Of a DNA stretch of 64,000 nucleotides, positions 7,712 to 16,174 are shown in pieces. The DNA comes from Ruminococcus sp. Phil11 (lineage in GTDB: Bacteria > Bacillota > Clostridia > Oscillospirales > Ruminococcaceae), in assembly GCA_001940925.1 (NCBI GenBank), contig MSGZ01000025.1:1-64000 (forward strand), written 5' to 3'. How positions within the stretch are numbered: position 1 is the first letter of the stretch; every line of letters begins with the position of its first letter. The notes beneath the pieces are model-generated. The model saw only the letters and a program-made list of their open reading frames with translations, made no database searches and was not told the origin of the DNA. The translations under genes and the position numbers were made by a program.

Positions 7712-8734
7712 ATGGATTCTTCATACGATATGATCGCGGCACTTGCCGATCTGCGCGGCGTTTCCGGAAGGGAAGCGGCAGTCGGGCAGGCGGCTGCGGA
7801 TCTTCTGCGCCCGTTTGCGCCGGATGCCGCCTATTGTGACGGCTCTGTCACGGCACACATCGGGCAGGACAGCAGCAAGCCGACGCTGCTGCTCTGTGCG
7901 CATCTCGATCAGGTCGGCTTTCTTGTGACAGACATCACGCCGGACGGCTTTCTGCGGATCGGCGCGGTCGGCGGTATTGACCGGCGGCTGCTGCTCGGAC
8001 AGCCCGTGCTTGTTGCGGGTGCGGAAACACTCCGCGGCGTGATCTCCATACTGCCGCCGCATCTGCTGACCGGCGAGCAGGCAGTTCCGGAGGAGACACA
8101 GCTTTGTGTCGATCTCGGATTTGCTTCTGCGGAGGCACTCAGCGGGAAGGTTTCACGCGGCGACGCGGTGTATTATGATACCGCCTGCAAAAAGCTGCTC
8201 GGCAGCAGAATGACCGGCTCTGCGCTGGACGACCGCTGCTGTGTGGCGGCTGTCATCATGGCAGCGGAGCAGATCAGCAAAAAGCAGGAACTTCCCTGCA
8301 ATGTGACGGTCGTGTTCAGCGGGCAGGAGGAGCGCGGCGGACGCGGCGCAAAGCTGGCCGCGATGAATGCGCATCCGGATTATGCAATTGCAGTTGATGT
8401 GACCTTCGGGCTTGCGCACGATGACGAGCCGTCTGAATGCTATGTGCTCGGCAAGGGCCCCGCTATCGGTATTTCTTCGGTGCTCTCTGCGGAGCTTTCC
8501 GATGCGCTGCTTGAAACGGCAGAATCTGCCGGCATTCCGTATCAGACGGAGGTCATGCCCGGCAAGACCGGCACGGATGCGGATTCGCTTGCGCTGGCAC
8601 CGTCCGGCTGCGCGGCGGGAACGGTCTCGGTGCCGCTCCGTTACATGCATACGCCGGTCGAGGTCATCGACATCACCGACATTGAGCAGACCGCGGCTTT
8701 GCTTGCGGCCTATGCGGAAAGGTGCGGTGCATGA
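7712..8734 (+). CDS. M42 family metallo-aminopeptidase (first copy)
   Basis: The 340-residue protein is an M42 (glutamyl aminopeptidase / tetrahedral aminopeptidase) homologue. M42 enzymes form cytoplasmic 12-mers with a dinuclear metal site that trim peptides. Candidate ligands and catalytic residues are His64 and Asp66 (CAHLDQVGF), Asp173-174 (ALDDR), Glu206-207 (GQEERGG), Asp229 and His313 (YMHTP). All are present, so it should be active. AAAGGAGGA precedes the ATG. It overlaps the next M42 gene by four bases; the pair is diverged and may make a hetero-oligomer. Confidence 0.88.
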   Translation: MDSSYDMIAALADLRGVSGREAAVGQAAADLLRPFAPDAAYCDGSVTAHIGQDSSKPTLLLCAHLDQVGFLVTDITPDGFLRIGAVGGIDRRLLLGQPVLVAGAETLRGVISILPPHLLTGEQAVPEETQLCVDLGFASAEALSGKVSRGDAVYYDTACKKLLGSRMTGSALDDRCCVAAVIMAAEQISKKQELPCNVTVVFSGQEERGGRGAKLAAMNAHPDYAIAVDVTFGLAHDDEPSECYVLGKGPAIGISSVLSAELSDALLETAESAGIPYQTEVMPGKTGTDADSLALAPSGCAAGTVSVPLRYMHTPVEVIDITDIEQTAALLAAYAERCGA

Positions 8735-9774
8735 TGAATCAGAAACGCTTTGAAACGCTCTGCGGACTGTTCGGCACATCCGGCCGGGAGCACGCAGTCC
8801 GCGCATATATCTTAAACGAGCTGCGGCAGATGGATCTGCCGGCGGACGCCGTTCAGGTTGACCGCCTCGGCAATATCCTCGTATACAAAAAAGGCAGACA
8901 GCCCGCAAAGCGCAGACTGCTCTGCTCGGCGCACATGGATGAGGTCGCGCTCATGGTCACGCAGATTCACGATGACGGCACGCTCAGCTTTGATACGGTC
9001 GGCGGTGTCAGCGCGGCAGCGGTGATCGGGCGGCAGGTCACGGTCGGGAAGCAGATGATAAACGGCGTGATCGGCTGTAAGCCTGTGCACCTGCTCAGCA
9101 AGGACGAGCGCAAAAAGCCTGCGGATATCCACAGTCTGTACTGCGATATCGGCAGCGGCTCGAAGGCGGAGACAGAGCAGTATGTCCGCCCGGGCGACAT
9201 CATATATTTTCAGGAGAATGCGCAGGTTTTCGGAGACGGCTCGTTCCGTTCCAAGGCGATTGACGACCGCTTCGGCTGTGCGCTTCTGCTGGAACTGATC
9301 GAACGGGATTTGCCGTATGACACGGTTTTTTCTTTTGTGGTACAGGAGGAGGTCGGGCTCCGCGGAGCCGGTGTGGCTGCTGCGGCAGCAGACCCCGATT
9401 TCGCACTGGTTTTTGAGGCAACGACCGCTGCGGATGTTCCGGGCTCTGTCGGCGCAGACCGTGTCTGTATGCTCGGCAGCGGCGCGGTGATCTCGTTCAT
9501 CGACGGCCGCACGGTCTATGACAAGGCCCTGTATGATCTTGCCGTGCAGGTCAGTGAGAAACACGGCATTCCGTGGCAGACCAAAACGAAGATCGCAGGC
9601 GGCAACGATGCAGGTGCGATTCAGAATGCTGGACACGGTGCAAGAGTGCTTGCGGTCAGCGTTCCGTGCAGATATCTGCACGCGCCTGTTTCCGTGATCC
9701 GGCAGTCGGATGCGGAAGCCTGCCTTGCGCTCGCAGCGCAGATGCTTTCCGCAGTTCAGGAGGCCGAATTATGA
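8731..9774 (+). CDS. M42 family metallo-aminopeptidase (second copy)
   Basis: This 347-residue protein is a second M42 peptidase. Metal and catalytic residues are His68 and Asp70 (SAHMDEVAL), Asp178-179 (AIDDR), Glu206-207 (QEEVGLRGA), Glu229 where many members have Asp, and His317 (YLHAP). The start overlaps the upstream stop codon (ATGA), and a second ATG follows at once at 8734. GTG 8722 is also in frame but less likely. Two M42 genes in tandem are common in Firmicutes, where different family members prefer acidic, basic or hydrophobic residues. Specificity cannot be read here. Confidence 0.88.
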   Translation: MMNQKRFETLCGLFGTSGREHAVRAYILNELRQMDLPADAVQVDRLGNILVYKKGRQPAKRRLLCSAHMDEVALMVTQIHDDGTLSFDTVGGVSAAAVIGRQVTVGKQMINGVIGCKPVHLLSKDERKKPADIHSLYCDIGSGSKAETEQYVRPGDIIYFQENAQVFGDGSFRSKAIDDRFGCALLLELIERDLPYDTVFSFVVQEEVGLRGAGVAAAAADPDFALVFEATTAADVPGSVGADRVCMLGSGAVISFIDGRTVYDKALYDLAVQVSEKHGIPWQTKTKIAGGNDAGAIQNAGHGARVLAVSVPCRYLHAPVSVIRQSDAEACLALAAQMLSAVQEAEL

Positions 9775-10568
9775 TCGCAGAGCTTCGCCGGCAGACCGAG
9801 ATCGACCGCAAGTCGCTGGCTGTGTGCCATTACGGGCGGAAGATCCTCTGCAACATGGTCGCATACGGCACAAAATACAGCTTCTGCCGGTTTTTCCGGC
9901 TGCGGTCGCATGACAAAACCGCATGGATGATGCTGCAGAACAGCACGCTGCTGGTCAGCACGCAGGCGGATTTCTCGAAGGATGCGGAAGCCCATGCAGA
10001 GCTTTCGCTGTTTGTGGAGATGCACCAGCCGTTCCGCGTGGAGGGCGCACAGTCGCTGCTCTCCGGGCTGCAGCTCAAGGGCTATCAGCAGCTGCACCGG
10101 TCGGTGTTCCGGCTGGAGCCGGGCGGCATCTCTCCGGTATTCGATCCGGATCAGGTTGACCGCGCCCCCCGTCTGGACGACGTCTACGAGATCCTCTCGG
10201 AGGGCTTCCCGAATCTGATCGCGCATGATATCTGGCTGACGGATACCTCGCACATGGTACGGCGGGGTCTGCGGCAGTGCTTTACATATTTCAACGTCAC
10301 GGCGGCGACCGCGATCTACGACTACGGCGATCAGGTGCTGATCGGACAGGTCGCGACGAAGGTCGCAGCACGCGGCAAGGGCTATGCGCGGGACTTCCTG
10401 CACTGGATCGCGAACGATCTGGAAGCGCGCGGCAAGACCGGCATCCTCTACGCGCTGGATATCCGCAAGAGCTTCTATGAGGAGATCGGTTTCACGCTGA
10501 TCGAATCGGAGTTTGTCTGGGAGCGTCTCCACGCGGCAGAGCCGGACGGCGGAAAGGGTATCCTGTGA
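9771..10568 (+). CDS. GNAT-family N-acetyltransferase-like protein
   Basis: The 265-residue protein has a C-terminal GNAT-like region. It includes the acetyl-CoA-loop-like segment GQVATKVAARGKGYARDFLHW and the closing YEEIGF that follows a LYALD strand. The N-terminal 120 residues are of no type I recognise. It probably acylates an amine, but the substrate is unknown. The start overlaps the preceding M42 stop codon (ATGA) and has CAGGAGG upstream. The next gene overlaps its stop codon. This tight coupling places it in the same operon as the peptidases and the glycosyltransferase. Confidence 0.7.
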   Translation: MIAELRRQTEIDRKSLAVCHYGRKILCNMVAYGTKYSFCRFFRLRSHDKTAWMMLQNSTLLVSTQADFSKDAEAHAELSLFVEMHQPFRVEGAQSLLSGLQLKGYQQLHRSVFRLEPGGISPVFDPDQVDRAPRLDDVYEILSEGFPNLIAHDIWLTDTSHMVRRGLRQCFTYFNVTAATAIYDYGDQVLIGQVATKVAARGKGYARDFLHWIANDLEARGKTGILYALDIRKSFYEEIGFTLIESEFVWERLHAAEPDGGKGIL

Positions 10569-11314
10569 TGCGTGCGGCAGAACGGACGGCCTTTTCGGTC
10601 GTGATTCCCGCGCACAACGAGGAGCAGTATATCGGCAGCTGTCTGGCGGCCGTGAAAAAAGCTGCGGAGGCGGTGCGGCCGTGCAGAACGGAGATCATCG
10701 TCGTTGCGAACCGCTGCACCGACAGAACGGCGGAGATCGCCGCGGAATACGGCGCGGTCGTCCTTGTAAATGACGACAAATGCATCAGCAGCATCCGGAA
10801 TACCGGCGTGCGGGCTGCAAAGGGACGCATCATCGCGACGGTCGATGCGGACACGCTGATGCCGGAAAGCACGCTGCGGGAGATTCGTTCCATGCTGCGC
10901 ACAGGGCGGTATATCGGCGGCGGCGCGAATCCGAAATTCGACCGCATGTCGCCCGGCATTTTCTGTTCCACGCTGTATGTCGCATGGAATCTGCTGCCGG
11001 TGATGCTGAAGGAGCACGCGTATCTTTCCGGTGCGCTGTTCTGGTTCCGCAAGGCTGATTTTGAGCGCGTCGGCGGCTTTGACGAGACGCTTGTCTCGCT
11101 CGAAGATATGGATTTTGCGCGGCGCATGAATCTGCTCGGAAAAGCGGAGGGCAAGTGCTGGGGGACGCTGAAACAGTCGCGTCCGGTGACGTCCAGCCGA
11201 AAATTCGATCAGTTCGGGGACTGGTATCTGATCCGGAACCGGAAGCTGACGAAGCAGATCTTTACCGGCAGAGACCGAAAAGCTGCCGATGCATTCTATT
11301 ATGATATGCGGTGA
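10568..11314 (+). CDS. Family 2 glycosyltransferase
   Basis: The 248-residue GT2 protein has the standard GT-A start SVVIPAHNEEQYI, the nucleotide-sugar binding DAD-like motif (VDADT), and SLEDMDFARR as the ED-containing acceptor motif near the C terminus. No membrane segment is obvious, so it would act at the cytoplasmic face. Substrate and acceptor are unknown. ATG 10568 overlaps the upstream stop codon (TGATG); GTG 10565 is a possible alternative. It closes a run of four overlapping genes. Confidence 0.8.
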   Translation: MRAAERTAFSVVIPAHNEEQYIGSCLAAVKKAAEAVRPCRTEIIVVANRCTDRTAEIAAEYGAVVLVNDDKCISSIRNTGVRAAKGRIIATVDADTLMPESTLREIRSMLRTGRYIGGGANPKFDRMSPGIFCSTLYVAWNLLPVMLKEHAYLSGALFWFRKADFERVGGFDETLVSLEDMDFARRMNLLGKAEGKCWGTLKQSRPVTSSRKFDQFGDWYLIRNRKLTKQIFTGRDRKAADAFYYDMR

Positions 11315-11341
11315 GGCATATCGAACATCAGGGAGTACGGC

Positions 11342-12613
11342 ATGAGTTCAGTTTTTTCATTTGATGACAGACTGCTCGCGGCTGCGGCAGCGGCAGAGCA
11401 GGCGGCAAGACCGCAGTTCGAGGAGATCGACCGGATCTCCCAGCACGGCACCGCAAAGGTGCTGAAGGCGTTTCAGTCGCAGCAGGTATCGGCGGCCTGC
11501 TTTGCCGGTGCCAACGGCTACGGCTACGACGATGTGGGGCGCGATAAGCTCGATCGGGTCTGGGCAGAGGTGTTCCATACCGAGGACGCGCTGGTGCGGC
11601 ATCATTTCGTATCCGGCACCCATGCGCTCTCGACGGCATTGTTCGGCGTTCTGCGCACGGGCGACAAAATGGTCTCCGTGACCGGTGCGCCGTATGACAC
11701 GCTCGAGGAGGTCATCGGCATCCGCGGCAAGGGCAACGGCTCGCTTGCCGATTACGGCATCACCTACGGACAGGTCGACCTGAAACCGGACGGCACGCCC
11801 GATTTCGACGCGATGCCGGAGGCGGTCAGGGGCGCAAAGGTCGTGTATCTGCAGCGTTCCCGCGGTTATTCGCTGCGGCCTGCGCTGACGGTCGCGGATA
11901 TCCGCAAGATCGCCGTGATCACCAGAAGCGTGAATCCGGATGCAGTCATCATGGTCGATAACTGCTACGGTGAATTTGTCGATTACGAGGAGCCGACCGA
12001 TGCGGGCGCAGACCTGATCATCGGATCGCTCATCAAGAATCCGGGCGGCGGCATCGCGGAAACCGGCGGCTATATCGCCGGCAGCGCGAAGCTGGTCGAG
12101 CAGTGTGCCTACCGGCTGACCTGTGTCGGCATGGGCAAGGAGGTCGGCTGCTCGCTGAACCAGTGCCGTTCGATGTATCTCGGCCTGTTCATGGCACCGG
12201 AGGTCGTTGCGAATGCGCGCAAGACTGGTGCTTTTGCGGCATCGCTGTTCCGGAGCCTCGGTTTTGAATGCCTGCCGGAGCAGGGCAGAACCGCCGGCGA
12301 TATCATCACGGTTCTGGCACTGCGCTCGCCGGAGGCAATGGAAGCATTCTGCGCGGGCATTCAGGCGGGCTCGCCGGTCGATTCCTACGTCACGCCGGAA
12401 GCATGGGACATGCCCGGCTATGAGAGCAAGGTCATCATGGCGGCCGGTACGTTCACCGGCGGTGCCTCGATCGAGCTTTCGGCAGACGGCCCGATGCGTG
12501 AGCCATACGCGGTTTATCTGCAGGGCGGCATCACATACGGCAGCGGCAAGCTCGGAATTCTGACGGCCGCACAGAAAATGCTCGAACGCGGGCTTATTAC
12601 CTTTGCATCATAA
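11342..12613 (+). CDS. PLP-dependent methionine gamma-lyase-like protein (aluminium-resistance family)
   Basis: The 423-residue protein fits the fold-type I PLP family long annotated as aluminium resistance / methionine gamma-lyase family protein (YnbB-like). Typical features are the GYGYDDVGRDKLDRVWAEVF stretch early on, FVSGTHALSTALFG at the cofactor site, MVDNCYGEF with the aspartate that contacts PLP, and the Schiff-base lysine in GSLIKNPGGG. The real reaction of this family is poorly known, and C-S lyase activity is an inference. It lies 27 bases after the glycosyltransferase, with GGGAG as ribosome site. Confidence 0.85.
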   Translation: MSSVFSFDDRLLAAAAAAEQAARPQFEEIDRISQHGTAKVLKAFQSQQVSAACFAGANGYGYDDVGRDKLDRVWAEVFHTEDALVRHHFVSGTHALSTALFGVLRTGDKMVSVTGAPYDTLEEVIGIRGKGNGSLADYGITYGQVDLKPDGTPDFDAMPEAVRGAKVVYLQRSRGYSLRPALTVADIRKIAVITRSVNPDAVIMVDNCYGEFVDYEEPTDAGADLIIGSLIKNPGGGIAETGGYIAGSAKLVEQCAYRLTCVGMGKEVGCSLNQCRSMYLGLFMAPEVVANARKTGAFAASLFRSLGFECLPEQGRTAGDIITVLALRSPEAMEAFCAGIQAGSPVDSYVTPEAWDMPGYESKVIMAAGTFTGGASIELSADGPMREPYAVYLQGGITYGSGKLGILTAAQKMLERGLITFAS

Positions 12614-12640
12614 TCCGGGGAATCATAAAAAGGGGAAAGG

Positions 12641-13447
12641 ATGTTTACTATGGCAGGCAAGGACACAACCAGCGAGCTCTCAATGGAGAACTACTTTAAT
12701 GAAGGTCTGGCAGACCGCACGGAGCCGAACAATCCTTTTGAGGTCGCGGAGCAGGATACGCCGAAGCGCGGCAAACCGGGAAAGAAGCGCGGCGGAAAAA
12801 AGAGCGGGCTGAAGCGCGTTCTCATCATTCTGGGCGTAATGGCGGTGCTCGGTCTGGCACTGTTCCTGTTTATCTTTATCAGTCGTCTGCGCAATGACGG
12901 CGCACGCTATGCGAAAAAGCTTTCCGAGCGGATCGGCTCGCAGCTCAAGATCGCGGAGAAGTCTGCTGATGTGACGCTGAAAAGCGAGTCGGATTATCCG
13001 ACGCTGAAAAATCTTTTCTCGTCGTATCAGGCAATCGCCGAGAGCAAAAAGAGCTGCCGCATTGAGGGCGTGAAGCTGCCGCAGTGGGCGATCTTCTGCA
13101 ACACGGATGCAGATGACCTGACCACGGTCACATACTATAATTACAAGGTGCTTGAGAAAAATATTTTCGGCACCGAGCGCAAATCCTATATCGACCCGCA
13201 GCTTGTGAGCCTCGGCACATCGGTTGCGGATACGGAGGCAAAGCTTGAGCTGGAGCCCTACCGCATCCAGTATCTGCAGGGCAAGAACGAGCTGCGCGAA
13301 TACCGCTACTGCTACGAGGACAAGGACTCCGGCGATATCGTCGCATATGTTATCACCGGCATCTGGGACGAGAGCGGTGCGCTGACCGCGATCCCGGATA
13401 CCCGCAAGAACTATATCGGTTCGCTGCTGGCCAGTCCGGAGACCTGA
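12641..13447 (+). CDS. Single-pass membrane protein of unknown function
   Basis: The 268-residue protein has a basic, Lys/Gly-rich cytoplasmic stretch (about 43-60), one membrane segment (RVLIILGVMAVLGLALFLFIF, about 59-80) and an external domain of about 185 residues that I do not recognise. The topology is N-in, C-out. It follows the PLP-lyase gene by 27 bases and precedes the zinc-ribbon pseudokinase gene, which has its own promoter. ATG 12650 is an alternative start with better ribosome-site spacing. The 12634-12643 leader is complementary over ten bases to the C-rich part of the candidate small RNA at 24999-25008. Confidence 0.6.
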   Translation: MFTMAGKDTTSELSMENYFNEGLADRTEPNNPFEVAEQDTPKRGKPGKKRGGKKSGLKRVLIILGVMAVLGLALFLFIFISRLRNDGARYAKKLSERIGSQLKIAEKSADVTLKSESDYPTLKNLFSSYQAIAESKKSCRIEGVKLPQWAIFCNTDADDLTTVTYYNYKVLEKNIFGTERKSYIDPQLVSLGTSVADTEAKLELEPYRIQYLQGKNELREYRYCYEDKDSGDIVAYVITGIWDESGALTAIPDTRKNYIGSLLASPET

Positions 13448-13556
13448 CGACACAGGGAAAAGCTGACGAAACGACCGGAATTTCGTACAATTCGCCCGAA
13501 AACATTACAAAAAAGCTACAATTTGAAAGCAAATCGTTTTATTGGCCGGAAACGTA

Positions 13557-13585
13557 TTGACAGAACGCCGGATTCCTGATAAAAT
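13557..13585 (+). promoter_or_regulatory. Promoter of the pseudokinase gene
   Basis: TTGACA (13557-13562) and TAAAAT (13580-13585) have a 17-base spacer. The leader to the ATG at 13672 is about 80 bases. Confidence 0.75.
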
Positions 13586-13671
13586 GTAAATTGATTATTG
13601 CAAAGAATGCCCGCGCGGTGCGCAGATCCGGTGCGCCTGACGGATGCGCGGGTACGGAAGGAGTAAATGCA

Positions 13672-16107
13672 ATGAGCGATCTCAATCTCTGCTGCGGCTG
13701 CATGGAGCCGCTGGGCAGTGACAGCGTTTGTGCGCATTGCGGATATGATCAGAATACGACCTCACTGGCAAATTATCTGAAGCCCGGTACAATGCTCCAT
13801 GAGCGGTTCTATGTCGGCAAAATGCTGGAGGCGAACGGGGAGGGCGTGACCTACATCGGCTACGATACCTCGACCGACTGCAAGGTCCAGATCCGCGAGT
13901 ATTTTCCGGAGCGGCTGTGCAGCCGTGTCCCGAACAGCTCTGCCGTCAATGTCAACTATGATCATCTTGCACAGTACAAGGCACTCATGGCGGAGTATAC
14001 CGAGCTGAACAAGGCGTTAGCGCGGCTCCGGCATCTCAGCCACCTGAACCCCGCGCTTGACATGTTCTCGGAGAACAACACGACCTATGCGGTGTATGAG
14101 TATCTTGAGGGCGGCACGCTGCTGGAATATCTCAAGGAGAATGCCGGCGAACTGAGCTGGAACATCGTCCGCCGGATCTTCCCGCCGCTGTTCACGACGC
14201 TCAGTCTGCTGCATAATGCAGGCGTGCTGCACAGAGGTCTCAGCCCGGAGACGATCTACGTCACCGAGCGCGGCGAATTAAAGCTGCTCGGCTTCAGCAT
14301 TTCGGCTGTCCGCACGAACGATACCGAGCTCGATGCGGAGCTGTTTGACGGCTATGCCGCACCGGAGCAGTATTTTGCAGACCGTCAGCAGGGCACATGG
14401 ACGGATGTCTACGGCATCTGCGCAGTGCTGTACCGTATCCTGACAGGCTGCAGAGCGACCGACGCGATTTCCAGACAGGATTATGATATCCTCGTTCCGC
14501 CCGCGGAGCTGAACCCGCAGATCCCGGAGCATGTTTCCGAGGCGATCATGCAGGGTCTGAAGCTGGACAGCAGCGAGCGCATCCGTTCGATCACCGATCT
14601 TGTGATGCTGCTGTTTGACAAGGAGCTCCCGGAGCAGGAGAGTGATGACAGTGTCCCCGCCGGTTCGCCCGATAAGGAAGCGACAGCGGTTTTCCAGACG
14701 CATTCGCAGAGCGGCCGTACCGGTCAGCACAGAACTGCCGGGACAGGTCAGCAGCCTGCGGCAAGACCGCGCAGCAGCAGCCGCAGCGGTCATCCGCAGC
14801 AGGGCGGTCAGCGGCGTCCGCAGAACGGACAGCGCAGACCCGAAGGAACAGGACAGCACAGATCCGCAGGAACAGGGCAGCACAGATCCTCCGGCAGCGG
14901 GCAGCAGAGAAGCGGCCGTCCGCAGGGCGATGCAGCCCGCAGGAGCGGCACGCAGTCCAGAAGCAATCCCGCGAACCGCGGCGGCGCACCGAACCGCTCC
15001 GCGGCACAGCGCAGAAATCCGCAGCAGGGGCGTCCGAACAGCCGCCGTCCGCAGAACAGCGGCCGCTACAGGGATGATGAGCTGACAGTCTTTGAGCGCA
15101 TCCGCGCACCGCTGCTCATTGCATTCCTGTTTATCGCGATCGTCACGATCGTGGTGATCGCACTTTCCAAGATCCTGAATCTCAACCAGAACAACACGCT
15201 GATGGAGGAGGAAAGCTCCGTTACGGAAAGCGTCAATGTGCCGGAGGAGAGCAAGAACGAGGAAAATCAGCGATATGAGTTCGAGGTTCCGAATCTCGTC
15301 GGCATGAACTACCAGATCAAGCGCGATGAGATGAAGGAAAAGATGGATCTGGATCTGGAAGCGGAATACGAATTTGACGAGCATATCGCGAAGGATCAGA
15401 TCTTCTGGCAGGAATTTGAAATGGGCACGGAGATCGCCAGCGGCTCGACCATGAAGGTCAAGGTCAGCCTCGGCTCCTCGATCATCACGATCCCGGCCTT
15501 CAACGGGCTCCGGCTGCAGTCTTATCTGAAAAAGCTGGAGGAAATGGGTCTTTCCAAGGCCGTTGACGGCGGCGGTACCAACAATATGGGCACCGGTACG
15601 GTGCAGGGTACCACGGCGAACGGTCAGAACGGCGAGGCTGTGACGACCTCGAAATACGGCAACAAGGCCAGCGTCATTTATAAGGCAACGGTCAATTACA
15701 ACTTTAAGAACGGCTATGTGTGCAATGTCGAGCCGGAGGTCGGCAAGCTTCTGGACGCGAAGGACGATTATGAGATCATTGTGTACTATGCGTACAATCC
15801 GGTGAATGAGCCGGTTGCAAACGCCAGCACGATGTCTACGTCCGGCAACGGAAAGAAGGTCACCAAGACGACCAAGACCACTGCAAAGACCTCGCATACA
15901 GAATCGAGAGCGACAGAGGCGCAGCAGCCGCAGCAGCAGACGCTTCCTCCGGCCACGCTTCCGCCTGTGACGAATCCGCCGGCTCCGGATGTACCGCCGG
16001 TCACGAATCCGCCGGTATCCGATCCGCCCGCACCGCCGCCGGTATCTGATCCGCCGGCACCGGTCACGCCGCCGGACAACGGAGCGGAGGCCCCGCCGTC
16101 TGAATAG
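13672..16107 (+). CDS. Zinc-ribbon / pseudokinase / PASTA-like membrane protein
   Basis: The 811-residue protein has an N-terminal zinc ribbon (Cys7, Cys10, Cys20, Cys23), a Ser/Thr-kinase-like domain (about 45-315), a Gln/Arg/Gly-rich cytoplasmic linker (about 340-465), one membrane segment (about 480-500), external PASTA-like sequence (EVPNLVGMNYQIKRDEM onward, about 525-600) and a Pro/Thr-rich tail. The kinase core is degenerate: the VAIK lysine is Arg75 (VQIREYFP), HRD reads HRG (187-189), and DFG reads LGF (206-208). The APEQY motif is kept. It therefore probably cannot phosphorylate and may act as a scaffold or ligand sensor at the cell wall. AAGGAG precedes ATG 13672. Confidence 0.82.
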   Translation: MSDLNLCCGCMEPLGSDSVCAHCGYDQNTTSLANYLKPGTMLHERFYVGKMLEANGEGVTYIGYDTSTDCKVQIREYFPERLCSRVPNSSAVNVNYDHLAQYKALMAEYTELNKALARLRHLSHLNPALDMFSENNTTYAVYEYLEGGTLLEYLKENAGELSWNIVRRIFPPLFTTLSLLHNAGVLHRGLSPETIYVTERGELKLLGFSISAVRTNDTELDAELFDGYAAPEQYFADRQQGTWTDVYGICAVLYRILTGCRATDAISRQDYDILVPPAELNPQIPEHVSEAIMQGLKLDSSERIRSITDLVMLLFDKELPEQESDDSVPAGSPDKEATAVFQTHSQSGRTGQHRTAGTGQQPAARPRSSSRSGHPQQGGQRRPQNGQRRPEGTGQHRSAGTGQHRSSGSGQQRSGRPQGDAARRSGTQSRSNPANRGGAPNRSAAQRRNPQQGRPNSRRPQNSGRYRDDELTVFERIRAPLLIAFLFIAIVTIVVIALSKILNLNQNNTLMEEESSVTESVNVPEESKNEENQRYEFEVPNLVGMNYQIKRDEMKEKMDLDLEAEYEFDEHIAKDQIFWQEFEMGTEIASGSTMKVKVSLGSSIITIPAFNGLRLQSYLKKLEEMGLSKAVDGGGTNNMGTGTVQGTTANGQNGEAVTTSKYGNKASVIYKATVNYNFKNGYVCNVEPEVGKLLDAKDDYEIIVYYAYNPVNEPVANASTMSTSGNGKKVTKTTKTTAKTSHTESRATEAQQPQQQTLPPATLPPVTNPPAPDVPPVTNPPVSDPPAPPPVSDPPAPVTPPDNGAEAPPSE

Positions 16108-16112
16108 CAATG

Positions 16113-16146
16113 ATGCAGCCTGATGAAAGTCAGGCTGCATTTTATA
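16113..16146 (+). terminator. Terminator after the pseudokinase gene
   Basis: An 11-base perfect stem (16113-16123 with 16130-16140) is followed by ttttata. The lipoprotein gene starts only 28 bases further on, so it may depend on partial readthrough. Confidence 0.7.
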
Positions 16147-16174
16147 AGAGGATGCAATAAAAAAGGAGAAGAAA

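Noticed and set aside
13666..16140. Minus-strand frame of 620 codons at 14278-16140, and an active kinase reading of the plus strand
   Set aside because: The minus-strand frame is a shadow. The plus-strand domain looks like a kinase at first sight, but the three catalytic positions are replaced, so an active-kinase call was dropped.
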